Shown piece by piece: positions 1 through 11,159 of a DNA stretch of 64,000 nucleotides. Each line of letters begins with the position of its first letter. Position 1 is the stretch's first letter. Under the pieces are notes generated by a model. That model did not search any database. It was not told the origin of the DNA and saw only the letters and a list, made by a program, of their open reading frames with translations. The DNA is from Fomes fomentarius. Its lineage: Eukaryota; Basidiomycota; Agaricomycetes; Polyporales; Polyporaceae. The DNA lies in NCBI GenBank assembly GCA_022606135.1, contig JABYQN010000002.1, positions 3,410,001 to 3,474,000 on the forward strand, given 5' to 3'. A program made the translations under genes and the position numbers.

Positions 1-28
1 AGCCGAAAAGGCAAGCCCGGGAATGGCC

Positions 29-182
29 GAGGGGTGTGACGTCATGAGGGTGGGTCAGATAACTCAGATTTGGCAAGGGCGACAGCGCTAGTGGACAGCG
101 CTGGAAGGTTCTCCAGATGGCCTGGACGGTCGAGGGTCTTCCTGGCCTTTCGACGCATCTAGGACAGAGAGAAGTATATAAG
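29..182 (+). promoter_or_regulatory. HSP104 promoter elements (CRE, STRE, partial HSE, TATA)
   Basis: Seen in the sequence: an AGGGG stress-type element at 30-34, a perfect palindromic ATF/CREB site TGACGTCA at 37-44, an inverted GAA-nn-TTC pair at 104-111 (the core of a heat-shock element; the third unit is degenerate), and a TATA box TATATAAG at 175-182, about 90 bp before the start codon. Stress elements upstream of a disaggregase fit the known heat and stress induction of HSP104 genes. Which sites are used is inference; the heat-shock element is weaker than a canonical three-unit site. Confidence 0.5.
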
Positions 183-270
183 TACAGCTGTCCCAACGCT
201 GCATCTGCAACCATAAAACTCTTCGGATACCCTCAACACCTAACTCTTTCCAACTCTTCAACTTTCAGCC

Positions 271-3200
271 ATGGCATCGTCCATGAACTTCACTGACAAG
301 ACCCAGGAGACGCTCGCAGCAGCCATCCAGCTCGCCAAAGACTACGCAAACGCACAAGGTACGCAATTAGCTTAGTCTGACACCTCGTTGAATTGACTCG
401 ATACTCACCTGCGTCTGCCACTCTAGTACATCCCGTGCACATCGCGTTTGCACTTCTTAGCGAGAGCGATGGGGAGGCTGCCTCCGCTTCTGGCCCGCAT
501 TCACTCTTCCAGTCTGTTATCGACAAAGCCGGGGGTGATGTGGTAAGTGATTCATATCACTCGATCGCATGTAACGTGTTACTCAGATAGCGTTTACAGA
601 CAACAGTCAGGAGAGGCATCCAGAAGCTCATTGTCCGGTTGCCCACTCAGTCACCGCCGCCCGATGAGACCACTTTCAGCTCAGGTGCCATCAAGGTTCT
701 CCGCGAGGCCGAGTCTCTGCGGAAAACCATGCACGACTCCTACATTGCTCAAGATCACATTCTTGCCGCACTTATCAAGGACTCTTCGCTTGCCCCCGTC
801 TTCAAAGAAGCTGGTATGAGAGAAGAGGTGCTCAAGACGGCCATTGACCAGATTCGGGGCAACCGTCGTGTCGACAGCAAGAACGCCGAGCAGGGTTTTG
901 ACGCCTTGAGCAAGTACGCAACTGATCTCACCGCCCTCGCCGAAGAAGGCAAACTTGACCCCGTGATTGGCCGTGACAACGAGATTCGTCGTGCGGTGCG
1001 GATACTATGTAGACGGTATGCATATTCATCCCATGTAGCACTCTGACAGACTCACTGATGAATGCGCTGCAGGACGAAGAACAACCCAGTTCTCGTTGGT
1101 GAACCCGGTGTAGGGAAGTCCGCTATCGCCGAGGGTCTCGCACAGCGTATCGTCAATCGAGATGTTCCCGCATCCCTCATCGCGCGCCTCTACTCCCTTG
1201 ATATGGGTGCCCTCATGGCGGGTGCGAAGTACAAGGGCGAGTATGAGGAGCGTATAAAGTCCGTCCTTGACGAGGTTGAGAAGGCTGCAGAAGACGGTCC
1301 TGGTGTCATCCTGTTCATCGACGAGCTCCACCTCATCATGGCCGGTCAGGGTGCAGCGGGTGGCGGCATGGACGCCGCCAACCTATTTAAGCCCTTGCTA
1401 GCCCGTGGTAAGCTCCGCTGCATCGGCGCAACGACACTTGCGGAATACAGGAAGTACATCGAGAAGGATCCTGCGCTCGAGCGGAGGTTCGCCCAGGTAC
1501 TCGTCAACGAGCCGTCCGTCCCCGAGACCATCTCCATTCTCCGTGGTATCCGGGAGAAGTACGAAGTCCATCACGGTGTCCGGATCCACGATGGTGCTCT
1601 CATCGCAGCTGCTCAACTTGCGCACCGCTACCTTACTTCTAGGCGGCTGCCTGATTCGGCTATCGACCTGGTTGATGAAGCTTGCGCAAGGTATGTTCGA
1701 CAGATGTCTTTGTTGATGATGAATTGCAATGTGCTGACTCCTTGCTTTCCAGTGTTCGTGTCACGCGGGAGACTGCTCCCGAGGCAATCGATCAACTACA
1801 ACGTCGCAAGCTCGAGCTGGAGGTCGAGATCCACGCCCTCGAGCGCGAGAAAGACGATGCCTCCAAGGAACGTCTCGCCGCCGCTCGCAAAGCCATTGCC
1901 GATGTCGAGGATCAGCTCAAGCCACTCCAGGCTGCCTACGAAGCCGAGAAGCAACGCGGTGACGAGATCAATTCCGTCCGCCGGCGTATCGACGACCTTA
2001 AGGCGAAGGCTGACGAGGCTGAGCGGCGGTACGACCTTGCAACCGCTTCCGATCTCCGATACTACGCCCTTCCCGATCTTCAGAACCGACTCGTGCAACT
2101 TGAAGCGAAGAAGGCCGAGGAGGATGCTGCTCGAGGCTCGGGCTCGGACACCGTCACTCCCGACCAGATCGCTGAGATCGTCGGAAGGTGGACGAATATC
2201 CCTGTGACTCGTCTCATGACCACAGAGAAGGAGAAGTTGCTTCGCATGGAGAGGATCCTTGCGAACAGCGTCGTAGGACAGCCGGAGGCGGTCAAGGCAG
2301 TAGCGAATGCGATCCGTCTCAGCCGCTCTGGCTTGCGCAACGCGAACCGGCCGATCGCAAGCTTCCTGTTCGCTGGTCCATCTGGTACGGGCAAGACGTT
2401 GACGAGCAAGACGGTGAGTCAACGATCATGCCATAAAGTCTCCCGATTCTGTACTTACTTGTTCTTCTCTAGCTCGCGACGATTCTCTTCGACTCACCCG
2501 ATGCCATGATCCGTATCGACGGTTCCGAGTACTCCGAGATGCACTCAGTTGCACGTCTCATCGGTGCTCCTCCGGGCTACGTTGGTTACGACGAGGGCGG
2601 CCAGCTCACGGAGTACATCCGCCGCAAGCCATACTCGATTGTCCTCATCGATGAGATCGAGAAAGCCTCAAGGCAATTCCACCAACTCTTCCTCCAGGTC
2701 CTCGATGACGGTCGGTTGACTGACGGCCAGGGTCGTATTGTCGATTTCCGCAACACGGTCATCATCATGACGAGCAACCTTGGCGCGGCCTACCTAAATG
2801 ACATGGGCGAAGGCCCCGTCAAACCTGCGACCAGGGAGCTTGTCATGGGCGCGATCCGCAACCACTTCCAGCCCGAGTTCATCAACCGTATCGACGAGAT
2901 CGTCATCTTCGTGAGTATCATTACACTGTTCGTGATCGTAGTTGTGGGTAATGTACTGACTTTCCTCTCCAGCGTACGTTGTCGCGTGCGAACGTGCTCA
3001 AGATCGTCGACATCCGTCTCAAGGAGGTACAGGACCGTATTGCGGACCGGAAGATGATACTCGAGCTAGACGACGCGGCGAAGAACTATCTGATGTCGAT
3101 CGGGTACTCGCCTGCGTATGGCGCACGGCCACTCAATCGTGCCATCCAGCAGGAGCTCCTCAACCCGCTCTCGGTCATGATCCTTTCCGAGCGTGTCCGC

Positions 3201-3341
3201 GACGGCGAGACCATTCGCGTGCAGTTCGACGGCCCACACAACCGCCTACAGATCATTCCGAACCACGAAGGCACGGGCGAGAGCATGGACGTCGACTATG
3301 ACGTCGTGGATGACGATATCGAGATCGAGGAGATGGATTGA
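271..3341 (+). CDS. HSP104: Hsp104/ClpB-type AAA+ disaggregase
   Basis: ATP-driven hexameric chaperone that threads aggregated proteins through its pore, working with Hsp70/Hsp40, in cytosol and nucleus. Seven exons fit: 271-358, 427-542, 600-1015, 1073-1690, 1753-2413, 2473-2910, 2973-3341, giving 901 residues, close to yeast Hsp104 (908). Visible in order: Clp N-domain; NBD1 with Walker [10 protein letters not shown] near residue 213 (Ser where Thr is usual), pore loop [10 protein letters not shown] and Walker B FIDELH; a coiled-coil middle domain around residues 415-530; NBD2 with Walker A GPSGTGKT near residue 618, pore loop GYVGYDEGG and Walker B LIDEIEKA; then a strongly acidic tail ending IEIEEMD. 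The acidic tail and lack of a presequence favour the cytosolic Hsp104 type over mitochondrial Hsp78. The start is the first ATG after the TATA box. Confidence 0.95.
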
Positions 3342-3691
3342 GAGACTGGCGCGGGGACATCGGCGGCGCAGGCGGGCTTGCGTGAACAAATTGTACGGGA
3401 TTTGTTGGTAGACTCGGACTTGACATAGTATAGAACCACATTGTAGCATTGCATTCGTATCTGTAGCATATTGCATCCAGACTCCAACTCACTGTACGAT
3501 ATATAATTGCATACTTTTCGCTTCATGATTTACGAAGTCTGTCAACTGTGCCAGTTAGCCGCTGGTAGTCGACACAATACTAATTGGCAATAGCACTCCC
3601 GCAGCTTCCAGGGGAGTATTGGATTATATTCCTGGCACTCCAGAGCCAAAAGCAAGTATACATCTTATTCCATCCCACAGTATCTACTTGT
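3342..3691. other. Intergenic: HSP104 3' region and HET-like 1 upstream region
   Basis: About 350 bp with AT-richer sequence just after the HSP104 stop, as expected for a 3' untranslated region. No ORF here looks real, and I see no repeat or RNA gene. Confidence 0.5.
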
Positions 3692-6600
3692 ATGGATCAG
3701 AGTTGCGTGAGTCGCAAGGTGCATGATTCCTGAATGCACCTGACGATTCTTCGACAAATCGGTCCTGGATTCAGCTCATTGAGGAGACCACTTTATTATC
3801 TCCATCCCAGCTCTCAAAAGATGAGCTTACATTGGTCCACGACATAGCGTGGTGCTTCCGCACCCTCCACCCATCCGAGCCATCTCACAAGGAGGACATC
3901 GTTCCTTCCATTCCGCCCGTTACAGGACTCGGAGCTGCTGCATCTCCCGTGCAATCCGCCCAGTCAACAAATCCCCGAGCTGTGTACATTGATCTATCTT
4001 CGCTTTTGGGTCACAGAGCTACTGTGGTTGGCCACGCCTTGCAGTGGTGGGACCGCATCCTGCAACCATCTCCTCAAGTGGAGCAGGAAGTCGCTTCGCT
4101 TCGTTCCTCTTCGGAAGAGGTCACCACTCCACCCCCTCAAATCGTTGAAGAAGGGGCTATATTGGTTCGTGACGCACTTCAATGGTTCGCTTCCTTGGTC
4201 TCCACCCTTCAGATATCACAAGGAGCTCGGGAGGAAGCAGGTCTCGAGAAGGCGCACCATGCAGACGAGAAGCGGGTCAATTGTATGAGCACTGTACTTG
4301 CACAATTCCGCCTCGAAGACACTGGAGAAGAGGCTGCGACTCCCATAAGCACCGATGGTCTGGGTGCTGAATTGAGTGGCGTTATCGCACATGTGAGTAC
4401 ATTCGCTTCTGTCGGAACAGCGTACATTGCCCTCATAGCAGCACCCAGGCTGTAACGGATTTTATATTCTTGCCCGTTTTCGTGAGAATAATCGTCATGG
4501 TCGCCAGGGCAATTGGTGAAAGCCGCCCACCTCCACAAAGCGGGTCGTCGCGAAGGATATACAGCATTGCTACCATCCAGCCAAGCGACGAGGAGAAGAA
4601 CTTGGTCCGGGACGCAGCGCGGAAGTTCGCGTCAGCACCCCAAGGGCGAAGCCCACGTACCGCCTTGTCGAGCCTTGTCGATGTTTTGTTCCATCGATAC
4701 TTTCTGTCGACGCAGCCAACCCTTCCCGAGCCAGGACCTGCCCCACTACTCGATTGCCTTCTCTGCTTTTGTGAAGAGCCTTCGGAGGAAGCGCTGTCGC
4801 CTCACCGCCGTGCGTTATGGTGCCTATGCACGCTGCTGCCCCGGGGCCAGAACGGCGATCGGGAGCTTCCTGACTTTACCTCCTTCGCCACATTCTTCCT
4901 TGGATTGACGTCTGTGTGGGGGCAGACAAAACATGAGCGGATGCTAGGCATGACATGGTCTCCGATGCCGTGGTCGGTGCGATCCCGACAAGAGGGAATA
5001 CCACCGCCTCCAGAATCTTTTGACAGTGGGTGAGATGTGCCCCTCACAATGTAACTGGAACTCACGCGGACCATAGATCAAGCTCCAAGCGCTACTTCTG
5101 AACCCGAAGCGTCCGACGAAACACTTAGCTTCCGTGATGATCTTTTATACTTCCCCGATATACTCTGGCTAGGAGGTCGTCACGATGGCTATAGTCGCTC
5201 TACCTCTCTCAGCGCATACGTCTGGTCTCGTCTTCCCGGCACTTCAACGTTCTGCTCGGAGCATCTCCCACTCTGGCAAAGCGCTTTGACTTTTGGCGTA
5301 CTGGAGGCGATCACAGGCCTAAAGATACCAGAGTCTCTTCTCTTATCGCACCGCGACGATGGGACCTTCGTACTGACCAGTAAGAACGTGTCTCGGCTGA
5401 TATCGTACTGGCTCTTCGGTCTCCCTCCCGTCCGACATCACAAACGCGTCATGCAGTGGGCAGAGGAAACTGGAAAGATACTGGCCTGGGCATCAGGGGC
5501 GATCAACGAAGAGATGATGTCCTCGAAGACGGAGGTCTTGAGCAGCGCAGCTGGCCTCACAAGAGACGAGTTCAACGATATGCTCTGCAGCTTGAGCTTC
5601 TTCTATAACTGGCTTTTCCAGCCGCTCCTACAGTACGTGCGCTGCGCTTCTACCATCATAACATCCTCGTCCGTGCCGAGATTCTACGATGCCCCTCATG
5701 CTGCCATATTCGCAATTGTTAATGGGCTAACTCGGCGAATGGGTCTCATGGTGACTAAGTATAATCCGTCCACCAACATATTCAAAGAGTGGCTCATCGC
5801 AGGCGGCTGGTGTCCCTCAGCGCCCGCCATCCTCCAATCCAATCTCTTCGCTCTCGGACTTGCCACCACCTTCGCGCCGTTCCATCGACACTCCCCGCCC
5901 GAACACACGAAATGTAGCGCAGAGCGTTGCTCTGCGCACAACCTAGATCCCGACGAGTACGTGACACAACATGCGCCTGGGTGCTCGGATCCAGAAGGCT
6001 GTCCTTTCCTATCGCCTCCCCTCGCTCGTGTATCAGACCTCCTGTCTTCTGGACAATGTCCCATCGTGGTCTATGACGGTCATGAACTCACGGTACGGAG
6101 CCTTGAAGATGGTCCTTTTGTCGCGATCTCTCATGTCTGGGCGGACGGACTCGGTAGCACAACTGAAGCGGGGCTCCCGAGATGCCAGGTCGCACGCATC
6201 TCAGCACTGGTGCGCCAGCTCGTCCCGGTTGGCGCGTTCTGGGTCGACTCCCTTTGCATCCCTCGTGCCAAACCGCTGAGGAAGGCCGCCATCCGCATGA
6301 TGGCAGAGACCTACCAGCGTGCGGCTCAAGTCATCGTGTTCGACGCTGGCATTCGCACGCTCTGCACGTCTACGGGCCCGCTCAAAGAGACAGTGTTGCG
6401 GATCGTGACGTCGCTGTGGATGCAGCGCATCTGGACTTTGCAAGAGGCGCTCCTCGCGAACGAGCTCTACTTCGAATTTGCGGACGGACTCTATCCCGTC
6501 ACGCGTCTGGGGGAGAGACGGCGCGCGGCGCTCGAACCAACCGAGTCGGCCCTCGGGATCATCCCCAGAGACCCGTTCACAGCACTCAGCATTCCACAGT

Positions 6601-7433
6601 CTCTAACGCTGATTCTCGACCGGAGGTTGGGCTTGCGGCGGACGTTTGACCAGATGGTCTCCCTTCTCGCGCACCGCACCACGAGCAAGCCAGAGGACGA
6701 GACGGTCTCGATAGCAGGGCTGTTTGGGGTCAATGTGGATGTCTTGCTCGCAGAAGATGGCCCGGACGCGCGCATGAGAGCGTTGCTGCTCGAGCTCAAG
6801 ACTATCCCAGCTAACATCATCGTGAACCTCGCCGAGAAATTACCGTACGACGGTTTTCACTGGGCTCCGCGCACCCTCACGACGGTTGGAACGTCGTCCG
6901 CGCTCGGGCTCGCACAGTGCACGCCCCAGGGCCTCACTACGGACGACGATCTCGTGCTCATCGAGTTCGCCACGGCGGTGCGTGGCGTGGACGACGGGGC
7001 GAGTCCGGACGCGTACCCAGATGGGATCACGATCGAGAACGTGGAGAACGATATGGTGTACTATGTCGGGTACGACCCGAAGCGGTCCGGCCGACACTGC
7101 TCGCCTGCGGATTGGCACGGACTGATCGCGTTCCCGCAGAATCTGCATTCAGTGGAGAAGGAGTCGGTCGCGACGATGGACGCGGTTGCTGTGCGTATCA
7201 TGCGAAGGGACTGCGATGATTCGAGTGCAAGCAAGAGTGATGCTGAGAGCGAGAGCAAGAGTGACCAGCCTGTGGTTTGTCGCTACCTGTTCCCCGTGAC
7301 GCTGATGCAGTGGCCGAGCGGGAAGCGGGAGCAATTCCGGAAGAGGAAGAAGGAGGTTGAGAGCGGGAGAGCTCAGTGTCCGTTCTTGATGCTGGAAGGG
7401 AGGTTCTCGGAGGTACGGGTCACTCTGACGTGA
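3692..7433 (+). CDS. HET-like protein 1 with extended N-terminus (intact copy)
   Basis: Putative heterokaryon-incompatibility (HET) family protein; in fungi such proteins mediate allorecognition and cell death, but this one's role is unknown. Best model: 3692-3706, 3775-4392 (acceptor 3810 also keeps frame), 4449-5025, 5077-7433; about 1188 residues. All phases agree, and the second and third introns lie at places supported by the neighbouring paralogue. The HET core lies around 6118-6480, with VAISHVWADGLG, FWVDSLCIP and RIWTLQEALLA. Just before it is a Cys/His cluster at 5913-6005 (Cys-x4-Cys-x2-His, later His-x3-Cys-x4-Cys). The N-terminal exon 3775-4392 has no counterpart in the second copy and contains repeated helical segments. 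No signal peptide or clear membrane segment is seen. The first 15-nt exon is the least certain part. Confidence 0.8.
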
Positions 7434-7829
7434 ACGACCAGCGAATTGCTAGGCAAAGTCTGTGATTTATTCCACCTGAGTTGTATTTTACTTCCAATGC
7501 GATGCTGGCCCCTTGACTACCAAATAAGATATGAGTATAGTCCTCAGTGCAGGGAGGAGGTGAAGAGCTCGAGGTTTACACCCAAGTATTATATTCACCA
7601 AGCGCCGACTCGGGCCATGGAGCGTGGGGAAATCTCCCACGATTGCCGTCTTGTACGTCCGGGGTTGTCCACTGGCTGTTGCTCACGCTTGTGTTGTCCT
7701 CTCCAAAGTTTAAGTAGGTCTTGCCCCGAGTCCTCGCGTTCATGGCTCATCTCTCAAGCACTAATCGTTTCTGTTCAGTACCGGTACCGTGACAACCGTG
7801 TCCTACCCCGCAGGTCCTTTCTCTTAAAC
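7434..7829. other. Intergenic between the tandem HET-like genes
   Basis: About 400 bp. A 144-codon open stretch at 7446-7880 crosses the next gene's first intron and has no protein-like character, so I reject it. Nothing else recognised; it should hold the 3' end of copy 1 and the promoter of copy 2. Confidence 0.5.
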
Positions 7830-10789
7830 ATGAATGCAATCGACACGAACGTTAGCGTGAGCCTCACAACTCCCCGCTAATGACCAGCGCTGTTGATGTT
7901 CATCGTTCTATGTAGACTCCGATGCCTCTGGCCGACAGAATAATCCAGATCTTATTAGAGGTCGCTGAAGAGGACACGACTTTGCCTCCAGTCGTTGATG
8001 TTCCTCATACCTACGATCAAGATGATGTTGCGCTGTTGCAAGATGCAGCCCTCGAGTTGGTTGATATTGGCCGTACCTCGCAGGATCCCCGCTTTGCGCC
8101 TGCTTTTTCGACTTTGATCAATGTCCAGTTTCAACGGTACTTTCTATCCACTTATCTGTCTCCTCCCGCCTCTACCCTAGTAGAACCGGCTCCGTTATGG
8201 GAATGTCTCCTTTGTCTAGCTGATCCGGACTCATGGAAGGCATCACGTACTCACGTACACACACTCCGATTCCTGTTTGGCCTACTGCAAGAGGTCGCAG
8301 AAAGAGCGGTGAGGGGGTTCCAGATCATTGCCGATAGTACGGACGGAATGCGTCCTGCTGTGTTTATCAGTGACTTCTACACTGAACTACACAAGGCATG
8401 GAAATGGGAGAGAGATTGGCGTCTTAACAGAACAACGCATTCCCCGATGCCTTGGTCCGCGCGGTCGCGCTCGGAGGGTATCCCTTCAGCGCTTACATTT
8501 TTCGATCGTGAGTAACGTGTGCTATTATCCCAGCATTAGGTATTGACTAGGACAGGGTAGATGCGGCCCCAACAGCTACCGCTTCCATGTCTTCTGCCTT
8601 GCCTGACGACCTACTCTACTTTCCTGACATGAGGTGGCTTGGCGGGCATCACGATGGGTATTGTCGCTCTACATCACTCAGTGCGTATAGTTGGATCCGT
8701 TTCTCAACTGTCAAAACTCGGAGAGACAATCTTGCACTCTGGCAAAGTACGCTGTCCTTTGGCGTCCTTGAGGCTATAACCGGAATGCGCATCCCCGAGT
8801 CTCTCCTTTTATCCCCCCAGCTGGACGGATCCGTCGCCTTGACGAGTAAAAATGTCTCTAGATTCATCTCGTCTTGGTTATTCGGGTGCCCCGATGCCTC
8901 TAGCCACACCGCAACCCCGGGTCAAATGGCGTCTTCAGCCTACAAGATAATAAGTGCGGCTCTTCGAGCGATCAGCGAGGCTGTGATGCAAAAGGAAACT
9001 GGCATCCTCGCAGGTACTGGATCTGGCCTAGATGAAATGGACGACATGATCTGCGCCCTGACAACTCTATCCAGCTCCTTCATATCGGTACTGATGCTTG
9101 TTGTCCGCATGCATTCCGCTCCCAGTACCGAGTCGCTTGATATCATTGGGGAGGAGGGTCCAGGCTTTGCTTTCGCAATCTGGCATCAGACAAAAACAAT
9201 TGGCAAGAGGCTAGAGGAGAACGGATGGTGTCCGTTCACCGTGGAGGCGCTTAAAACCACTACTATGCTTCCTACATCTCCATTCCTCACACCATATTCA
9301 CCTGGGCACCATGTGGCATGCAACCGCATTTCATGCGTTGCACACAACCTCAACTCCGCCGAGTACAAAACTCAGCATGCGCCTGGCTGCTCAGATCCCT
9401 CCTGCCCTTTCATCGCACCATCCATCGCTCACGTATCGGGCCTCCTGTCTATCGGCCAGATCCCCGTAATCATATATGATGGCTGCCAGCTCGCTGTGCG
9501 AAACGCCGTGGACGGTCCCTATATTGCGATCTCTCATGTCTGGGCCGACGGACTGGGGAGCGTAACTGAAGCTGGTCTTCCTACTTGCCAGATCTCGCGT
9601 ATTGTGGGATTTGCACGCCAACTGGTCCCGGATGGTGCATTTTGGGTCGACGCTCTCTGTGTCCCCGATGTGAAAGAGCTACGCAAACGTGCAATCCTCC
9701 TGATGGCGAAAACATACCGGAAGGCGGATCAAGTGATCGTATTCGACAGCGGTCTCCGCACACTCTGCAGGTCCTCTTCTCCTTTCAAGGAGATTGTCTT
9801 TCGGATCGTCACCTCTTCCTGGATGCAGAGGGTATGGACGCTACAGGAAGCGATGCTCGCGCGGGGGTTACACTTTGAGTTCGCCGATGGGCTTTTCCCT
9901 ATCACCCAGCTCGAAGAGGCGTACCAACACATCATGTCACTGGTCCCGTCGTCGCTTGGCAAAGTCCCTCGGGATCCCTTCGTTGTTGAATTCATGCCCC
10001 AGAATTTATCCTTGATGTTCAACAGGAAGAAGGGAAGCGCGAGCAAGAGACTCAGGACAACGCGCACATACACGCTCCAAGATGTTGTTTCTCTACTCAG
10101 ATATCGCACAACCAGCAAGCCGGAAGACGAGACGATCGCGATCGCCGGACTCCTGCGCACCGACACCACACGCTTGCTCGCAGAGTCGGATGCCGATGCT
10201 CGTATGAGGCGTCTTCTGGCTTGAAATGAAGACTCTTCCCGCCATGATCATGCTATCTACCGTCCCTAAGCTACAATACCCCGGTTTTCGATGGGCACCG
10301 CGGGCGCTGACTACCTTGGGAGTGGTGACGAACGAGGGAGGAGGAGCGGTTTGCTCATCAGAAGGTCTTACAACCGAACGTCCGTTCACACTGGTATCGT
10401 TTCCCAGCGTACATCTCAGCGGTTCAACCGAGCACCCGGACGCACTCCTTCTGACCAGCTCAGAATATCAGACAGCATACCTCTTCAGCGGCCTAAGGGA
10501 GAAGGCAGGAGGAAGGACGTTGGTGATGAACGGGCTAGTCGCGGCCCCCCAAGCTTTTAAGGAGCCTCTCGAGGGTTCAGGGACAATGGCGATTGCCGTA
10601 TATGCTGCGGTACCGAACAGCCTCCCTGGTCCCGATGAGCACGTTGTTTGCGAGTATCTATTTAACGTGGGACTTCAACAGATCCGCTCGCACCTGGGCT
10701 CGCACGGCGACATTGATGCTATCGTAACAAAGTTCCAGGCACCCGTGATAGAAGGGAGGTTTACTGCAGTGCGCGTCACGATGACATGA
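7830..10789 (+). pseudogene. HET-like protein 2, tandem paralogue broken by a frameshift
   Basis: Paralogue of the HET-like gene directly upstream, same strand. Exons 7830-7856, 7916-8507 and 8561 onward; the intron before 8561 is at the same place as the intron before 5077 in copy 1. Conserved parts: Cys/His cluster at 9319-9405, HET core about 9522-9890 (YIAISHVWADGLG, FWVDALCVP, RVWTLQEAMLA). The frame meets a TGA at 10222-10224. The similarity to copy 1 continues at once in the next frame (10220-10789) to the same C-terminal end (RFTAVRVTMT against RFSEVRVTLT). Relative to copy 1 there is one extra G at 10218-10219. No plausible intron removes it. Either the gene is broken, making a protein that lacks about 190 C-terminal residues, or this is an assembly error. 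Confidence 0.75.
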
Positions 10790-11159
10790 ATCGTTATGGT
10801 AGTGTAGATTTTAGGATGCAGGAAGTACTCCGTTGATCTATGTACAATCATTACTTGAAAAGTCCAACGTTGTCAAGTTCGATATACCACGTCTTTAATG
10901 AAGCAGCCAAGACGTACCTTCCGAAACAACTGTACGTGACTGCAAAATGGGTGTTCTGCCAAATCCTAGAAAATGTATTCTAAAACAGGTCTTCGGTGTC
11001 AGGTGAGCACATTGGTCATTGAATCGGAGGTACAATTGGAAATAATGTGGGAGTTGAAGGTGCAGCGACAGAGGGTGGAATAGCATTGCTGTTATGCCAT
11101 GTAATGAGTTGTAAGTCGCTACAATTTCGTGCACTTCCGATGTTCTGAGGCACGACTTA
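10790..11159. other. Intergenic, tail-to-tail region
   Basis: About 370 bp between the convergent HET-like 2 and F-box genes. AT-rich, no convincing ORF or repeat; it should hold both 3' untranslated regions. Confidence 0.5.

Noticed and set aside
1796..2422. 208-codon minus-strand ORF inside HSP104
   Set aside because: Lies fully opposite a conserved exon (middle domain and NBD2 start); its composition mirrors the codon bias of the real gene.
10226..10789. Separate small gene after the HET-like 2 stop
   Set aside because: Its sequence aligns with the C-terminal part of HET-like 1 with no gap; it is the shifted remainder of the same gene.
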